Below are positions 25,255-34,920 of a stretch of 64,000 nt of DNA, one piece after another. The DNA is from Amoebidium appalachense. Its lineage: Eukaryota > Ichthyosporea. Position 1 is the stretch's first letter. Every line of letters begins with the position of its first letter. The translations under genes were made by a program, and so were the position numbers. The stretch is taken from assembly GCA_963693365.1 (NCBI GenBank), contig CAVNZM010000017.1, forward strand, positions 124,001-188,000, in the 5' to 3' direction. Below the pieces are notes generated by a model, which saw only the letters and a program-made list of their open reading frames with translations, searched no databases and was not told the DNA's origin.

Positions 25255-26013
25255 CTACGTGTAGGGGCCCAGCACGTCCATGCAGTAGAGTATGAGGTAC
25301 CAGAGGGCAAGCAGGCAGCAGGCGAGCAGTGTGTACCCCAAGGTGGTCAGAAACCCGTTCTCCAAAAACCCAAACTCCAACAGGTTCCAGTGGAGCTCGT
25401 CAAACACAATGCCCGCCAGTGCAAGGCCTGCATGCACGCACACGCACAGCACAATGTTCCTGGTGAGCACGGGCACGGACAGGGAGAGCATGTACCGTGC
25501 ACAGACGAGGGTGGCACACGCCAGCACGCCCCTCGACACAAGAAACACGTAGCCAAACACCGACGGTTCAAACACGCACGTCATGCCGTAGAGGGCACTT
25601 AGGGGGAGGAGGGAGGCACACACCATGTACGCCACGGCCCGTGGGAAGAACAACGTGGTCGTCACACGCATGGATCGGGCCCAGCACGCTGCTGCCAGCA
25701 TGTAGGCGAGGGGGGAGGCCACATACAGCCACGAGCCCAGCCAGTAGGGCGCCCACATCACACAGTGGCCGGCCACGTCAGGGTGGGTGTCCACGTCGAG
25801 CCAGGCATACGCCACCCATTGTGCTTGGCACATGACCACACCTGTGAGGGGCAGGATGATGAGCCAGAACATGCATGTACGTTTTGCGAACTCTGGTATC
25901 ATTGTGACTGTGCCGTAGGATGCAGCAACCAATGCAACACACATGATAGCACAGCATGTCGTAAAGTAGATTCGAGCCAGGTTGACAATCATTCTCCAGT
26001 TGTCTGGTACCAT
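25255..26013 (-). CDS. multi-pass membrane protein, about seven helices
   Basis: 252 residues from ATG 26013 (MVPDNWRMIVNLARIYFTTC). Hydrophobic stretches include CCAIMCVALVAA, CMFWLIILPLTGVVM, WLGSWLYVASPLAYMLAAA, AVAYMVCASLLPLSALYG, VLACATLVCARYMLSL, IVLCVCVHAGLALAGIV and TLLACCLLALWYLILY. Tryptophan and cysteine are frequent. A longer frame reaches 26091 but overlaps the divergent gene start at 26060. I recognise no family; a seven-helix topology is unusual for a Polinton-like virus. It could be an envelope or host-membrane protein, or a captured host receptor or channel. Confidence 0.65.
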   Translation of the reverse strand: MVPDNWRMIVNLARIYFTTCCAIMCVALVAASYGTVTMIPEFAKRTCMFWLIILPLTGVVMCQAQWVAYAWLDVDTHPDVAGHCVMWAPYWLGSWLYVASPLAYMLAAACWARSMRVTTTLFFPRAVAYMVCASLLPLSALYGMTCVFEPSVFGYVFLVSRGVLACATLVCARYMLSLSVPVLTRNIVLCVCVHAGLALAGIVFDELHWNLLEFGFLENGFLTTLGYTLLACCLLALWYLILYCMDVLGPYT

Positions 26014-26059
26014 CACGGTGCGAAAAAATGTGCAACTACAATAAAGGCAAACAACCACC

Positions 26060-26653
26060 ATGTCTAACGTACACAGACTCAATCTGCTCACGCGATCGGG
26101 AGAGTACGTGGGTGTGCATGCCCACTCATCGACCGAATCCTATACCCTTGTCTTTCCTAGATACCGACCCAAGGAAGGGGACATGCTAGTGTGCACAGAG
26201 CAGGGGCTAGAGTGGAAATCCTTCACAGAGTGGTTGAAAGGGCATGCAAGCACCATAAGGGACGTGCTACTGCAAGAGTACCCCACCCCCTCCCCCTTCC
26301 CCTCTCTTCCCCCCCCACTTTCCCCGACCAGACACCCCTTTTCCCCACGACGCCCTCTCCCCAACACCCCTTTATGAGCCCCTCTTTGCCTTCCCCCACC
26401 CCCTCCCGCCTCTCCCCCACCACTCCAAGAGCAGCAACCCTCCGTGCTCACACTACTCGACGACGATGAGGATGTACCCGCAAGCACAGACACGGAGCAG
26501 GACATCACACCATTGCACCCCCGGCCACTCATGCCCGACCACCCCATCAAGCTACAACCACCCCCTGCCCCCAAGGCCAAAAAGACAGCCAAAAAGACCA
26601 CAGCTGCACGCAGACCAAGAAGGATCCCAAAGGAGAAAGTGTCGACCGACTAG
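26060..26653 (+). pseudogene. virion anchor-domain protein with an in-frame stop
   Basis: It starts MSNVHRLNLLTRSGEYVGVH. Residues 1-55 match a module common in phage and giant-virus structural proteins and related to the two fibre genes here: YVGV..., SYTLVFP, then EGDMLVCTEQGLEWKS (the general form YVGxxA...YTLxLP...G..L..DxxGxLxW). A TGA at 26375-26377 interrupts a proline/serine-rich linker. The same frame then continues through EQQPSVLTLLDDDEDVP, a lysine-rich KKTAKKTTAARRPRR, and stops at 26653. The linker is CT-rich, so small length errors could also have created the break. Divergent from the membrane protein. Confidence 0.6.
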
Positions 26654-26674
26654 TAGGAAGCACAAGAAACAACC

Positions 26675-26916
26675 ATGGTGGCCCACGGGAAGGACATTGA
26701 GCAGGTGATTGATGAAACCTACGACACCTTCAAGCTCCCCCCTCCGTACAAGCCCTATGGCATCGTGCAAAAGCAAAAGACAAGAGGGTGGGGCAACCGG
26801 CCGTGCGTGCCTACCTGTCCAGGAGACACTCGGGGCTGCAGGAGTCCCTCACGGAGGTGATGGCCCCCCATAGGATTAAGAGGAAGGACTACCTCACCAC
26901 AACAGCACGGCCAAAT
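26675..26916 (+). pseudogene. viral gene fragment, truncated by the inner copia
   Basis: The frame starts MVAHGKDIEQVIDETYDTF at 26675. Near 26780 the sense moves to another frame (VGQPAVRAYLSRRHSG, then MAPHRIKRKDYLTTTARP), which remains open to the copia junction at 26916. The rest of the gene is not found beyond the copia; sequence to the right (33689 on) belongs to a leftward gene. The pattern DETYDTF...AYLSRRHSG is not one I recognise. Confidence 0.5.
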
Positions 26917-27842
26917 TGTTAATTTCTATAAGTATTTTGGGATGAAAGCAGAGACACAGTGGTGCAGTGTGAAAACACCACAGACACACACAACAACAAA
27001 ACACGGAACGATCGGAGCAGTGTACACAACAGACATCAATGTTTAGACACGACTGAACTGAATTTATTCTGATCTTCGAATAAATACCTGAAATTCCTCT
27101 AAGTCCAATCCATACATGATTTCCGACCAGTCGGAAATCAGATCCATCTCTAATAGAAACCAATCACTAAGAACCAATTGCTTTCAGAGAGATCCGGTAC
27201 GCGGAGGCGTACACGATAGGACACAGACACTAGTTAAGATCAACTCGTGTCATCATCAAGGAAGTTCTAACCTATGACATACTGCAAAGACTCAGACATA
27301 TCACACTTAACCTTGATGATTGGTTAAAGCCCGGCAACACATGAAAACTAAAGTGAATTAATGAAGTCTAAACACACATGCTATTCTAAGTGTAGCCTAA
27401 GTGTGTTACCGTCCAATGAACACGTATTAAGTAACACAAATCTACCTAACATATATTAGTAGAAAAGAAATACGATTATACACATGAAGACAAGGAGAGA
27501 AAGAAAAGAAAATAAGGAAGGAGAAAGAGGAAGGAAAAGAGAGCACAGATCAACAAACAAGATAGTAATAGCATAACTATAACCAGAGATATTTATGTAC
27601 ACACGAACATGTACACGTCTCTCCCTGAGTGGGTGGATCCGTGTACACACATATAAATATTCTAATCGATATTACAATACACGATTAAAGCCGATACAAC
27701 ACGATTACAAGTATACAAGCATATCGGAGATCGATGCTACACTTTACATAATAGGAGTGTGGCATTTACACTAAGCATATGAACTGAAACATAACACAAA
27801 CTGAGAAGATCTTACCATATGTAAATACTACGTATTACAACA
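26917..27842 (-). repeat. 3' LTR of the inner copia
   Basis: Begins TGTTAATTTCTATAAG and ends GTATTACAACA on the plus strand. Confidence 0.95.
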
Positions 27843-28284
27843 TCCCCACTTAAGACTTTGAAGTTTGTGTTATCATATCCCCACTGAACTAGTGAAATCT
27901 CCCCACTTGAGAACAGAAACGGAAAAAAAAAAAATTAAAGTGTGTACTTTTTCCGGGGGGGGGGGGGGGGGGGGGGAGAAGGGGGGGGGGGAGGGGGAGA
28001 AGGGGGGGGGGGGAGGGGGGGGGGAAGGGGGGGGGGAAGGGGGGGAAGGGGGGGGGGGAGGGGGGAAGGAACCGGGGCAAAAACAACGAATATATATAAC
28101 GTGTATAGGCGGTGTTTGATTAACTGGGTTTTAAACCAGTGAAAGATAGAGTAGAGTGATGGTACAGGTCAAACCTTATATATAAACCCTAAGTGGGCAT
28201 ACCCACAAAGGCAATACATATGATATAATGATGTTGATAAAGTAAGTAGTACACATGAGAAAATCACGCTTGAAGTAGGTCGGG
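27843..28284 (-). other. 3' untranslated part of the inner copia with a large G-rich tract
   Basis: A GA/G-run block at about 27955-28068 (GGGGGAAGGG units) lies between the RNase H stop and the polypurine tract. On the transcript it is a C-rich tract. No gene. Confidence 0.7.
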
Positions 28285-30189
28285 TCAATCCACAATATCC
28301 GGTAAACAAAGTCGAGCACGATGGTGGACATGACTCGGGCCGGGGAGGGGTTTGGTGAGTATGTCAGCTAAGTTGTGGGCTGACTCAACGTAGTGGACAA
28401 CCACGTCCCCACTGGCAATGTAGTCCTTGGTGTTGTGATACCGGACGGCAATGTGTTTGGTACGGTGCTTGATGCCGGTGGAGTTGACGATGGCAATGGT
28501 CGACTGGTTGTCACAGTACACCGGAGTCGGAGCAAGCATGGGACAGCCGAGTTCCTTGAAGAGGTCAGTGACACGGACCCAAGCAACTTCTTGGGTGCCA
28601 GCATTGAGAGCAATCAGCTCAGCTTCAGTGGTGCTGGTGGCCGTGATGGGCTGGAGCTTGGAGTACCAGATGACGGGCATACCAGCAAACACGATAATGT
28701 AGCCGGTGGTAGACTTCTTGCTGTCGGCACAACCAGCAAAGTCAGCATCCGTGTAGCATTCGAGTATGGGGGACTGGGTGGCCGAGTACTTGTAGTCAAT
28801 GCCAAGGGCAATGGTGCCGAGCAGGTACCGGGCCACACGACGGAGAAGGTCCCAGTGAGTCTTGCCGGGGTTGGTGCTGAACCGACCAAGGAAGCCGATG
28901 GCATAGGCAATGTCGGGACGTGTGCACCGTGCCACCCAGAGGAGACGGCCGAGTAACTCACGGTAGGGCACGGTGAACGGTTGGGGGGGGCAATCAGCCA
29001 GGGAGACGGTGGTGCCTGCAGGGATGGGGGTAGACTTGGACTTGGCATCGGTGAGGTTGAAGTCGTGGATGATATCCATGATGTAAGACCTCTGGTGCAT
29101 GTGGAGGTGATGGGGATCAGAGTAATTAAAATCAACACCGAGCATACGGTCAAATGGACTCATACGACAGCTGGCCATCTTGCTGATGTGGGCAGCCAGG
29201 TCACTGGCAGCAGTAGAACCCCGGGTGTTGGTGATGGTGGAGTCATCGACGTAGTTACCAGCCCGTACCACATCGTTGTTGGGGAAGAACCGGAGGTAGA
29301 TGCACGGGTCGGTCTTAGTACGGGTCAGGCCATGGGCAAGAAGAATGCCGTCGAGGAAGTCGTACCAAGCCTTGGAGGCTTGCTTGAGGCCGTACAGGGC
29401 TTTCTTGAGTCTCCAGACCTTGCCAAGTGTGGCCATGGTGATGAATCCCGGGGGTTGTTTCATGTAGATGGTCTCGGTGAGTGGGCTGTTGAGAAAGGCC
29501 GTAGACACGTCGAGTTGATGTATGTCATGACCTTCAACAACGGCCAGAGCTAGGATGGCACGGAGAGCAGCCGGACGGATGACAGGGCTCTCAATCAACT
29601 CATAGTCAACACCGTATTGCTGACTGAAGCCTTGAGCAACACCACGTGCCTTGATCTTGGTGTCACCAGCCGAGTTGAGAGTTTTCTCGGAGACAATCCA
29701 CTTGAAGCCGACGATGTTAGCACCAGGGGGAGGGTCAACAAGTTCAAAGATGTCTTTGTCGACGAAGGCTTGATACTCAGCAGTCAGGGCTGACTTGACC
29801 TGATCACCATTGGGTCCGGAACAGAGTTGACGGACAAGTTTGGGTAGTTGGTCGATGTTGATGGGGGGACCGGGGGGGACTGGCAGGGTGGTGGTGGCTT
29901 GAAGTCCAACCTTGCCCTGGAGACGGGCAGAACGACGGGGTGCAGGAACCGGGGTAGGTGGAGACGGTGGGGGGGGAACTTGGAAGTTCGGAAGTGCAGG
30001 GGGGGCAACCTCCGGGCTGGACGGGGCCGAGTGGAAGTTGTCGGGGGAGCCGGGTCGGATGGGTGTGACGTTGCCAGGGCCAGGATGAGGGTCGGCAGGC
30101 TGGACGGGCACGGGGGCAGGGGGGCCGGTGGGGGGGGGGTGTCGGGGGGAACGACGATGGCAGGAGGGGGGCCAGAGTACACCAGACAA
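28285..30189 (-). CDS. pol: inner copia reverse transcriptase and RNase H
   Basis: The real start is the continuation of the frame at 29784-32699; the switch occurs in the C/G run near 30120-30150. After a proline-rich linker (RPGSPDNFHSAPSSP) come the copia RT motifs: FKWIVSEK, GVAQGFSQQYGVDY, HQLDVSTAFLNSPL, and the catalytic NYVDDS at about 29240. LLGRLLWVARCTRPDIAYA and the RNase H segment (CYTDADFAGC, TSTTEAELIAL, YCDNQSTIAI, RTKHIAVRYH) follow. The enzyme copies the element's RNA into DNA. The frame ends with the SHVHHRARLCLP-like C-terminus. Confidence 0.95.
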   Translation of the reverse strand: MSGVLWPPSCHRRSPRHPPPTGPPAPVPVQPADPHPGPGNVTPIRPGSPDNFHSAPSSPEVAPPALPNFQVPPPPSPPTPVPAPRRSARLQGKVGLQATTTLPVPPGPPINIDQLPKLVRQLCSGPNGDQVKSALTAEYQAFVDKDIFELVDPPPGANIVGFKWIVSEKTLNSAGDTKIKARGVAQGFSQQYGVDYELIESPVIRPAALRAILALAVVEGHDIHQLDVSTAFLNSPLTETIYMKQPPGFITMATLGKVWRLKKALYGLKQASKAWYDFLDGILLAHGLTRTKTDPCIYLRFFPNNDVVRAGNYVDDSTITNTRGSTAASDLAAHISKMASCRMSPFDRMLGVDFNYSDPHHLHMHQRSYIMDIIHDFNLTDAKSKSTPIPAGTTVSLADCPPQPFTVPYRELLGRLLWVARCTRPDIAYAIGFLGRFSTNPGKTHWDLLRRVARYLLGTIALGIDYKYSATQSPILECYTDADFAGCADSKKSTTGYIIVFAGMPVIWYSKLQPITATSTTEAELIALNAGTQEVAWVRVTDLFKELGCPMLAPTPVYCDNQSTIAIVNSTGIKHRTKHIAVRYHNTKDYIASGDVVVHYVESAHNLADILTKPLPGPSHVHHRARLCLPDIVD

Positions 30190-32699
30190 ACATCATCTTC
30201 AGTGTCAACTGTGGGGGGTGGGGTGGTCGAGGTAGCAGTGGTGTCGGGGGTCGGAAGGGTTGATGGAATGTCGGACGGGAGATAAGCTGATTCGTCGAAA
30301 ATCACATCACGGAAGAGGCCGACACGATGGGTGGTGGCATTGAAGATCCGGTGGCAGTGTGATTGAAGATCATAGCCGATATACATGCCGAGTTTGACGG
30401 TGGGGGCCAGCTTGTTCCGTTTAGAGGCTGGCACGTGAGTGTAGGCAGGGCAACCGAACACTTTGAGCTCGGAGATGTCGGGCTTGACACCGTAGAAAAC
30501 CTCGAATGGTGTACGACCATTGGCAGTCGTGGACGGGGTGACGTTGATGATGTAGGCGGCATGTTGGAGGGCCTCAGCCCACAGTTTGGGAGACAGAGAC
30601 TGATCTTGGACTTGATGGAGGAGGCAACGGACAATCTCTTGGAGGAACCGCATACGTCGTTCAACATAGCCGTTCAGTTGAGGGCAGTCCACCGGAGCAT
30701 AGCTGGCCTTGATGCCCTGGGAGAGGCAAAAAGCACGGGTATCCTTGGAGGTGAACTCAGAGCCGGAGTCGAAGTGGTAAACACCAACTCTGGAGGGGGC
30801 ATGGGTGGCAACGAGGTTGGTGTGAGCTGTGAGAATATCCAGGGTGGTGGTACGGTCGGCCATCGGGTAGATCTTGACGAGGCCAGAGGCACGGCAGACA
30901 GTGACGAGAGCAACCTTGGAACCTCCGTACGATGTTGTGGTAGGCTCAAAAAAATCCCAATGCCATTCATGACCGGGGATGTTGGAGTGAGGACGGTCAC
31001 CCCTGAACGGAGCCTTGGTGGTCTTACCCATAATGCAGCCATGACAATCAGGAACATCACAGGCGAGGACAGAGGAGGGGAGACCAATAACAAGGTCGTG
31101 TTTCACCATGTCCTTGATGCTGGTCATAGCTCGGTGCCCCAGACGATGGTGCCAGATGGATGGGTTAACACTGGTAGTGGCAGCCAGAGCCACAGGACGA
31201 GTGGGTGGTTGAATGGTGTAGTCCTTGAAGTAATACAGACCGTTGTGTAGACGGAGGTTGACGAGATGACGGCCGGTGAGTCGGTCGAAGAGGAATGACG
31301 GAGTGGAGGCATCGTTCAAATCACCCTTGATGTATTCGGCAGCAGCTTGGGATGTTGAAATGAGGAAGGCTTGGCCAGACGGGGTGTAGTAGGCTTCAAT
31401 GGTTAGGGTGTTAGTGCCATGGTCGGTGGTGGTGTTGATGACGATATGGCCGGTGTGAGTGGCCAAGACGGGGGTGCCATTGAAGGCAGCAACGGGAGTC
31501 GGTGTCGGAAGGGGAGTGAGGTCATGGAAGAACTCACGGGTGGGGCAAACAGTCATGTTGCACCCGGAATCCCAGGCAGGGTCGGAGGACACGGGGACGG
31601 AGCTAGCATTGTATGCCGAGAAAGCAAAGGAGACAGATTTCTCACTGCCTTGACGGGAACGGTTGTGTCTGGACATACGGCATTTCGGCTCAGGGCAATC
31701 GATGATCGTGTGATCAGGCTCGTGGCAGTAGGAGCATTCTTTCACGGACGGGGTGTTAGAACGAGCCGGGGAATCAGAACGACGGGAACCCGAGAAACGG
31801 GAACGACTGGGGGAACGAGACGTGGACCGGAAGGCAGGCCGGTGGGGGGAACGGGATCGGGTGTGCTGACGGGAGAGACGAGTTCGGAGGTCCGTGCCAG
31901 AGGTACGGTCAAGTCGGGTGCGTAAGTCACGGCGAGGAAGATCACGGGGGGGAGCACTGGCATTTAATGCCATGCTGGACTTGGAGGCACGGTGGGCACG
32001 GTTGTTCCGGAGTTGCATCTTGAGGTCTTGACGTAACTCGATGCCCTTGACGTGGTTATGGAGGGACTCGAAGTCGGGGAATAGCTTATCACCGAAGTGA
32101 TAGTCTTCGATAAGACGATTGAACTCAGGGGTGAGGTCGTCTCTGGTGGTGAGTTCATTGAAGAACTTCTCAGCTAGACGAGTGAAGTGAATGGACTCAT
32201 CTTGGAGAGACTGGAGCTGGTTCACGATGGTCTGCAGACGGCTCAGGTAGGTGGTGAATGATTCACCGGGCTGAAGGGCACAGGCATCCCACTGACGGTG
32301 AAGGATGCGGATCTGATCGGGTTTGCCTTGGAGATAGTGTTGACGGAATTTCCACATGGCCCGTTCAGGGTCCATGCCAATACGGTACTGGGCAACGGTG
32401 GTGAGGACGGAAGGGTCGATGTTCTGTATCATATGGAGCAGGAGGCAATTGCGGGCCTCTTTGAGTTCCGCGGTAGTGCCGTAGCCATAGAAGGGGGGTT
32501 CACCGTCAACCGCGACGGTGGTAGGGGGGACGTAGTTGTCAGCAAGGACAACATCCACGAGTCGGACACCTTTAGTGCCGGTCATCATGCCGAGAAAAAT
32601 GATTTCCCATTGAAAATAGGTAGTTTTGCTATCGGGACCAGTCTTCCCTTCACCTTTCCACATGGTGATTTTGTTTACGCCAGTTTTGTTTGGATCCAT
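29784..32699 (-). CDS. gag-pol: inner copia Gag, protease and integrase
   Basis: It starts MDPNKTGVNKITMWKGEGK at 32699. Gag contains an Arg/Ser-rich stretch and the CCHC knuckle CSYCHEPDHTIIDC. Protease has the active site WDSGCNMTVCP. Integrase has the HHCC finger (HHRLGHRAM...CHGC) and the catalytic D, D and E in HWDFFEP, FDSGSEFTS and DCPQLNGYVERRM, followed by GCPAYTHVPASKRNKL. The frame is open for 971 codons, the best preserved retroelement frame in the window; its last 60 or so codons past about 30140 are out of frame with the RT. Confidence 0.95.
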   Translation of the reverse strand: MDPNKTGVNKITMWKGEGKTGPDSKTTYFQWEIIFLGMMTGTKGVRLVDVVLADNYVPPTTVAVDGEPPFYGYGTTAELKEARNCLLLHMIQNIDPSVLTTVAQYRIGMDPERAMWKFRQHYLQGKPDQIRILHRQWDACALQPGESFTTYLSRLQTIVNQLQSLQDESIHFTRLAEKFFNELTTRDDLTPEFNRLIEDYHFGDKLFPDFESLHNHVKGIELRQDLKMQLRNNRAHRASKSSMALNASAPPRDLPRRDLRTRLDRTSGTDLRTRLSRQHTRSRSPHRPAFRSTSRSPSRSRFSGSRRSDSPARSNTPSVKECSYCHEPDHTIIDCPEPKCRMSRHNRSRQGSEKSVSFAFSAYNASSVPVSSDPAWDSGCNMTVCPTREFFHDLTPLPTPTPVAAFNGTPVLATHTGHIVINTTTDHGTNTLTIEAYYTPSGQAFLISTSQAAAEYIKGDLNDASTPSFLFDRLTGRHLVNLRLHNGLYYFKDYTIQPPTRPVALAATTSVNPSIWHHRLGHRAMTSIKDMVKHDLVIGLPSSVLACDVPDCHGCIMGKTTKAPFRGDRPHSNIPGHEWHWDFFEPTTTSYGGSKVALVTVCRASGLVKIYPMADRTTTLDILTAHTNLVATHAPSRVGVYHFDSGSEFTSKDTRAFCLSQGIKASYAPVDCPQLNGYVERRMRFLQEIVRCLLHQVQDQSLSPKLWAEALQHAAYIINVTPSTTANGRTPFEVFYGVKPDISELKVFGCPAYTHVPASKRNKLAPTVKLGMYIGYDLQSHCHRIFNATTHRVGLFRDVIFDESAYLPSDIPSTLPTPDTTATSTTPPPTVDTEDDVCLVYSGPPPAIVVPPDTPPPPAPLPPCPSSLPTLILALATSHPSDPAPPTTSTRPRPARRLPPLHFRTSKFPPHRLHLPRFLHPVVLPVSRARLDFKPPPPCQSPPVPPSTSTNYPNLSVNSVPDPMVIRSSQP

Positions 32700-32762
32700 G
32701 ATTGAAAAACGAGCGCGAGTTCTAGATGTGTGTAGGGAGCGTGCAAAAAGGGCTACATAACC

Positions 32763-33688
32763 TGTTAATTTCTATAAGTATTTTGGGATGAAAGCAGAGA
32801 CATAGTGGTGCAGTGTGAAAACACCACAGACACACACAACAACAAAACACGGAACGATCGGAGCAGTGTACACAACAGACATCAATGTTTAGACACGACT
32901 GAACTGAATTTATTCTGATCTTCGAATAAATACCTGAAATTCCTCTAAGTCCAATCCATACATGATTTCCGACCAGTCGGAAATCAGATCCATCTCTAAT
33001 AGAAACCAATCACTAAGAACCAATTGCTTTCAGAGAGATCCGGTACGCGGAGGCGTACACGATAGGACACAGACACTAGTTAAGATCAACTCGTGTCATC
33101 ATCAAGGAAGTTCTAACCTATGACATACTGCAAAGACTCAGACATATCACACTTAACCTTGATGATTGGTTAAAGCCCGGCAACACATGAAAACTAAAGT
33201 GAATTAATGAAGTCTAAACACACATGCTATTCTAAGTGTAGCCTAAGTGTGTTACCGTCCAATGAACACGTATTAAGTAACACAAATCTACCTAACATAT
33301 ATTAGTAGAAAAGAAATACGATTATACACATGAAGACAAGGAGAGAAAGAAAAGAAAATAAGGAAGGAGAAAGAGGAAGGAAAAGAGAGCACAGATCAAC
33401 AAACAAGATAGTAATAGCATAACTATAACCAGAGATATTTATGTACACACGAACATGTACACGTCTCTCCCTGAGTGGGTGGATCCGTGTACACACATAT
33501 AAATATTCTAATCGATATTACAATACACGATTAAAGCCGATACAACACGATTACAAGTATACAAGCATATCGGAGATCGATGCTACACTTTACATAATAG
33601 GAGTGTGGCATTTACACTAAGCATATGAACTGAAACATAACACAAACTGAGAAGATCTTACCATATGTAAATACTACGTATTACAACA
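32763..33688 (-). repeat. 5' LTR of the inner copia
   Basis: Same ends and length as the copy at 26917-27842. Its right edge supplies the stop codon that now ends the interrupted viral gene at 33689. Confidence 0.95.
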
Positions 33689-34367
33689 TGGGTATGACGG
33701 GGGCAAACCACTCTCCATTGATAAACTTTTTGTACTTGCATGCTGCTCCCCAAATATCCATGGTGTCGGTGTAGGTGTCGATGACGTGTTGGTGTAGCAT
33801 CAAATCTAACTTCCCGGCCCGTTCGAGTATGTTGACCACCCCCTGCATGAAATCGAAGCACTTGCGGGTGAAAGTGAACGTGTCGTCACGGTCTTTAAAG
33901 ATCGACTCGGCCTCGCCATAACCATCATCCATACCGGTGTCATACACAGGCACAGCGATGCCGACCGACCACACCCCGTCCTTGCAGTCCCACTTAAACA
34001 CGTCCGTATGAAAAACCTCGTTTAGAACCCCCGGTAGGGCCTCCTTCTGCGAGAATGACCATGACACAACGCCAATCTGTATGGCACTAATCAGACGCTC
34101 ACGTTCCAGAATCTCGTCCTTCTCTGCAACGTTTGCCTCGATAAGTGTCTCCTCAGCCTCTGCCCAGTTATGATAGCACTCCACCAGGTTGGGACAACGT
34201 GGGCGCTGGGCCCAATCACCCTTTGTGATGTACTGAATGTACTCGTATGCTGCGTTGAAAACAGCCACGTACTCAACACAAAAGAGGTTCAAAAATTGGT
34301 CAAACTTGGTTGGGCTTTTTGCCTTTCTCATGAAACGAGAAGTGGGTTGTCTACGACGAGGAGGCAT
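33689..34367 (-). pseudogene. viral gene of unknown function, C-terminus replaced by copia LTR
   Basis: It starts MPPRRRQPTSRFMRKAKSP at 34367 and runs about 226 codons to the LTR edge; the final Leu and stop come from the LTR. The body is globular (FDQFLNLFCVEYVAVFNAAY, WAEAEETLIEANVAEKDEI, FHTDVFKWDCKDGVWSVGI, TRKCFDFMQGVVNILERAG). The basic start could bind nucleic acid or act as a nuclear signal. The missing C-terminus is not present on the other side of the copia. No family recognised. Confidence 0.6.
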
Positions 34368-34386
34368 GATTGCTTTCTGACCCTAA

Positions 34387-34389
34387 GTC

Positions 34390-34454
<65 letters not shown>

Positions 34455-34556
34455 TTTGTCTAAGTAACAAAAAACTTTAAAAGACTTTTTTCTACGAAAA
34501 GAGATGATTGAAAAGGATTTTCAAGTTTTTTCACAAAACTAACGAAAGGAAACGAG

Positions 34557-34597
<41 letters not shown>

Positions 34598-34680
34598 TTT
34601 GTCTACTACGGTAACAAAAACTTTAAAAGACTTTTTTCTACGAAAAGAGATGATTGAAAAGGATTTTCAAGTTTTTTTTG
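34387..34680 (+). repeat. GT microsatellite with duplicated 120-bp unit
   Basis: Two GT runs (about 34391-34449 and 34559-34591) are each followed by GAAAGATTTGTCTA and about 100 nearly identical bases (ACTTTAAAAGACTTTTTTCT, GATGATTGAAAAGG, CAAGTTTTTT). The unit looks like a recent duplication between two viral genes. It separates the truncated gene at 33689 from the gene ending at 34921; 34681-34920 holds nothing recognisable. Confidence 0.8.
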
Positions 34681-34920
34681 AGAAAGACAGGGAAAGAGAA
34701 GAAAAAACGACATGCTGGGCATTCCTGGAGATAAATTCGCAAAATTTCATCGGCTCATACTTGCGCAAGTCTTTGACACTCCCTCTCATTGCGCCACAAG
34801 TCAAGTCGGTCACGTAGCTCACAGTGTTCGTTTTTCCCCAAAAACACAAGTTTTTTTGACCGTTTATTTCGTGGCAATCACCCGCAGACAAATATGTTCT
34901 CAATATACAGTCGTGTGTCA

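Larger units (their letters stand above)
26917..33688 (-). mobile_element. inner Ty1/copia LTR retrotransposon, very young, inside the virus
   Basis: The two LTRs (26917-27842 and 32763-33688) are each 926 bp. By eye I found one difference (CACAGT versus CATAGT near 26953 and 32799), so insertion is very recent. The element is transcribed leftwards: 5' LTR at right, PBS-like GGTTATGTAGCCC, gag-pol, polypurine tract (TTAAGTGGGGA) beside the left LTR. It is related to the outer copia. No 5-bp target duplication is seen (CAAAT on the left, TGGGT on the right), and the viral genes on the two sides do not join, which points to recombination between elements or a deletion. Confidence 0.95.
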
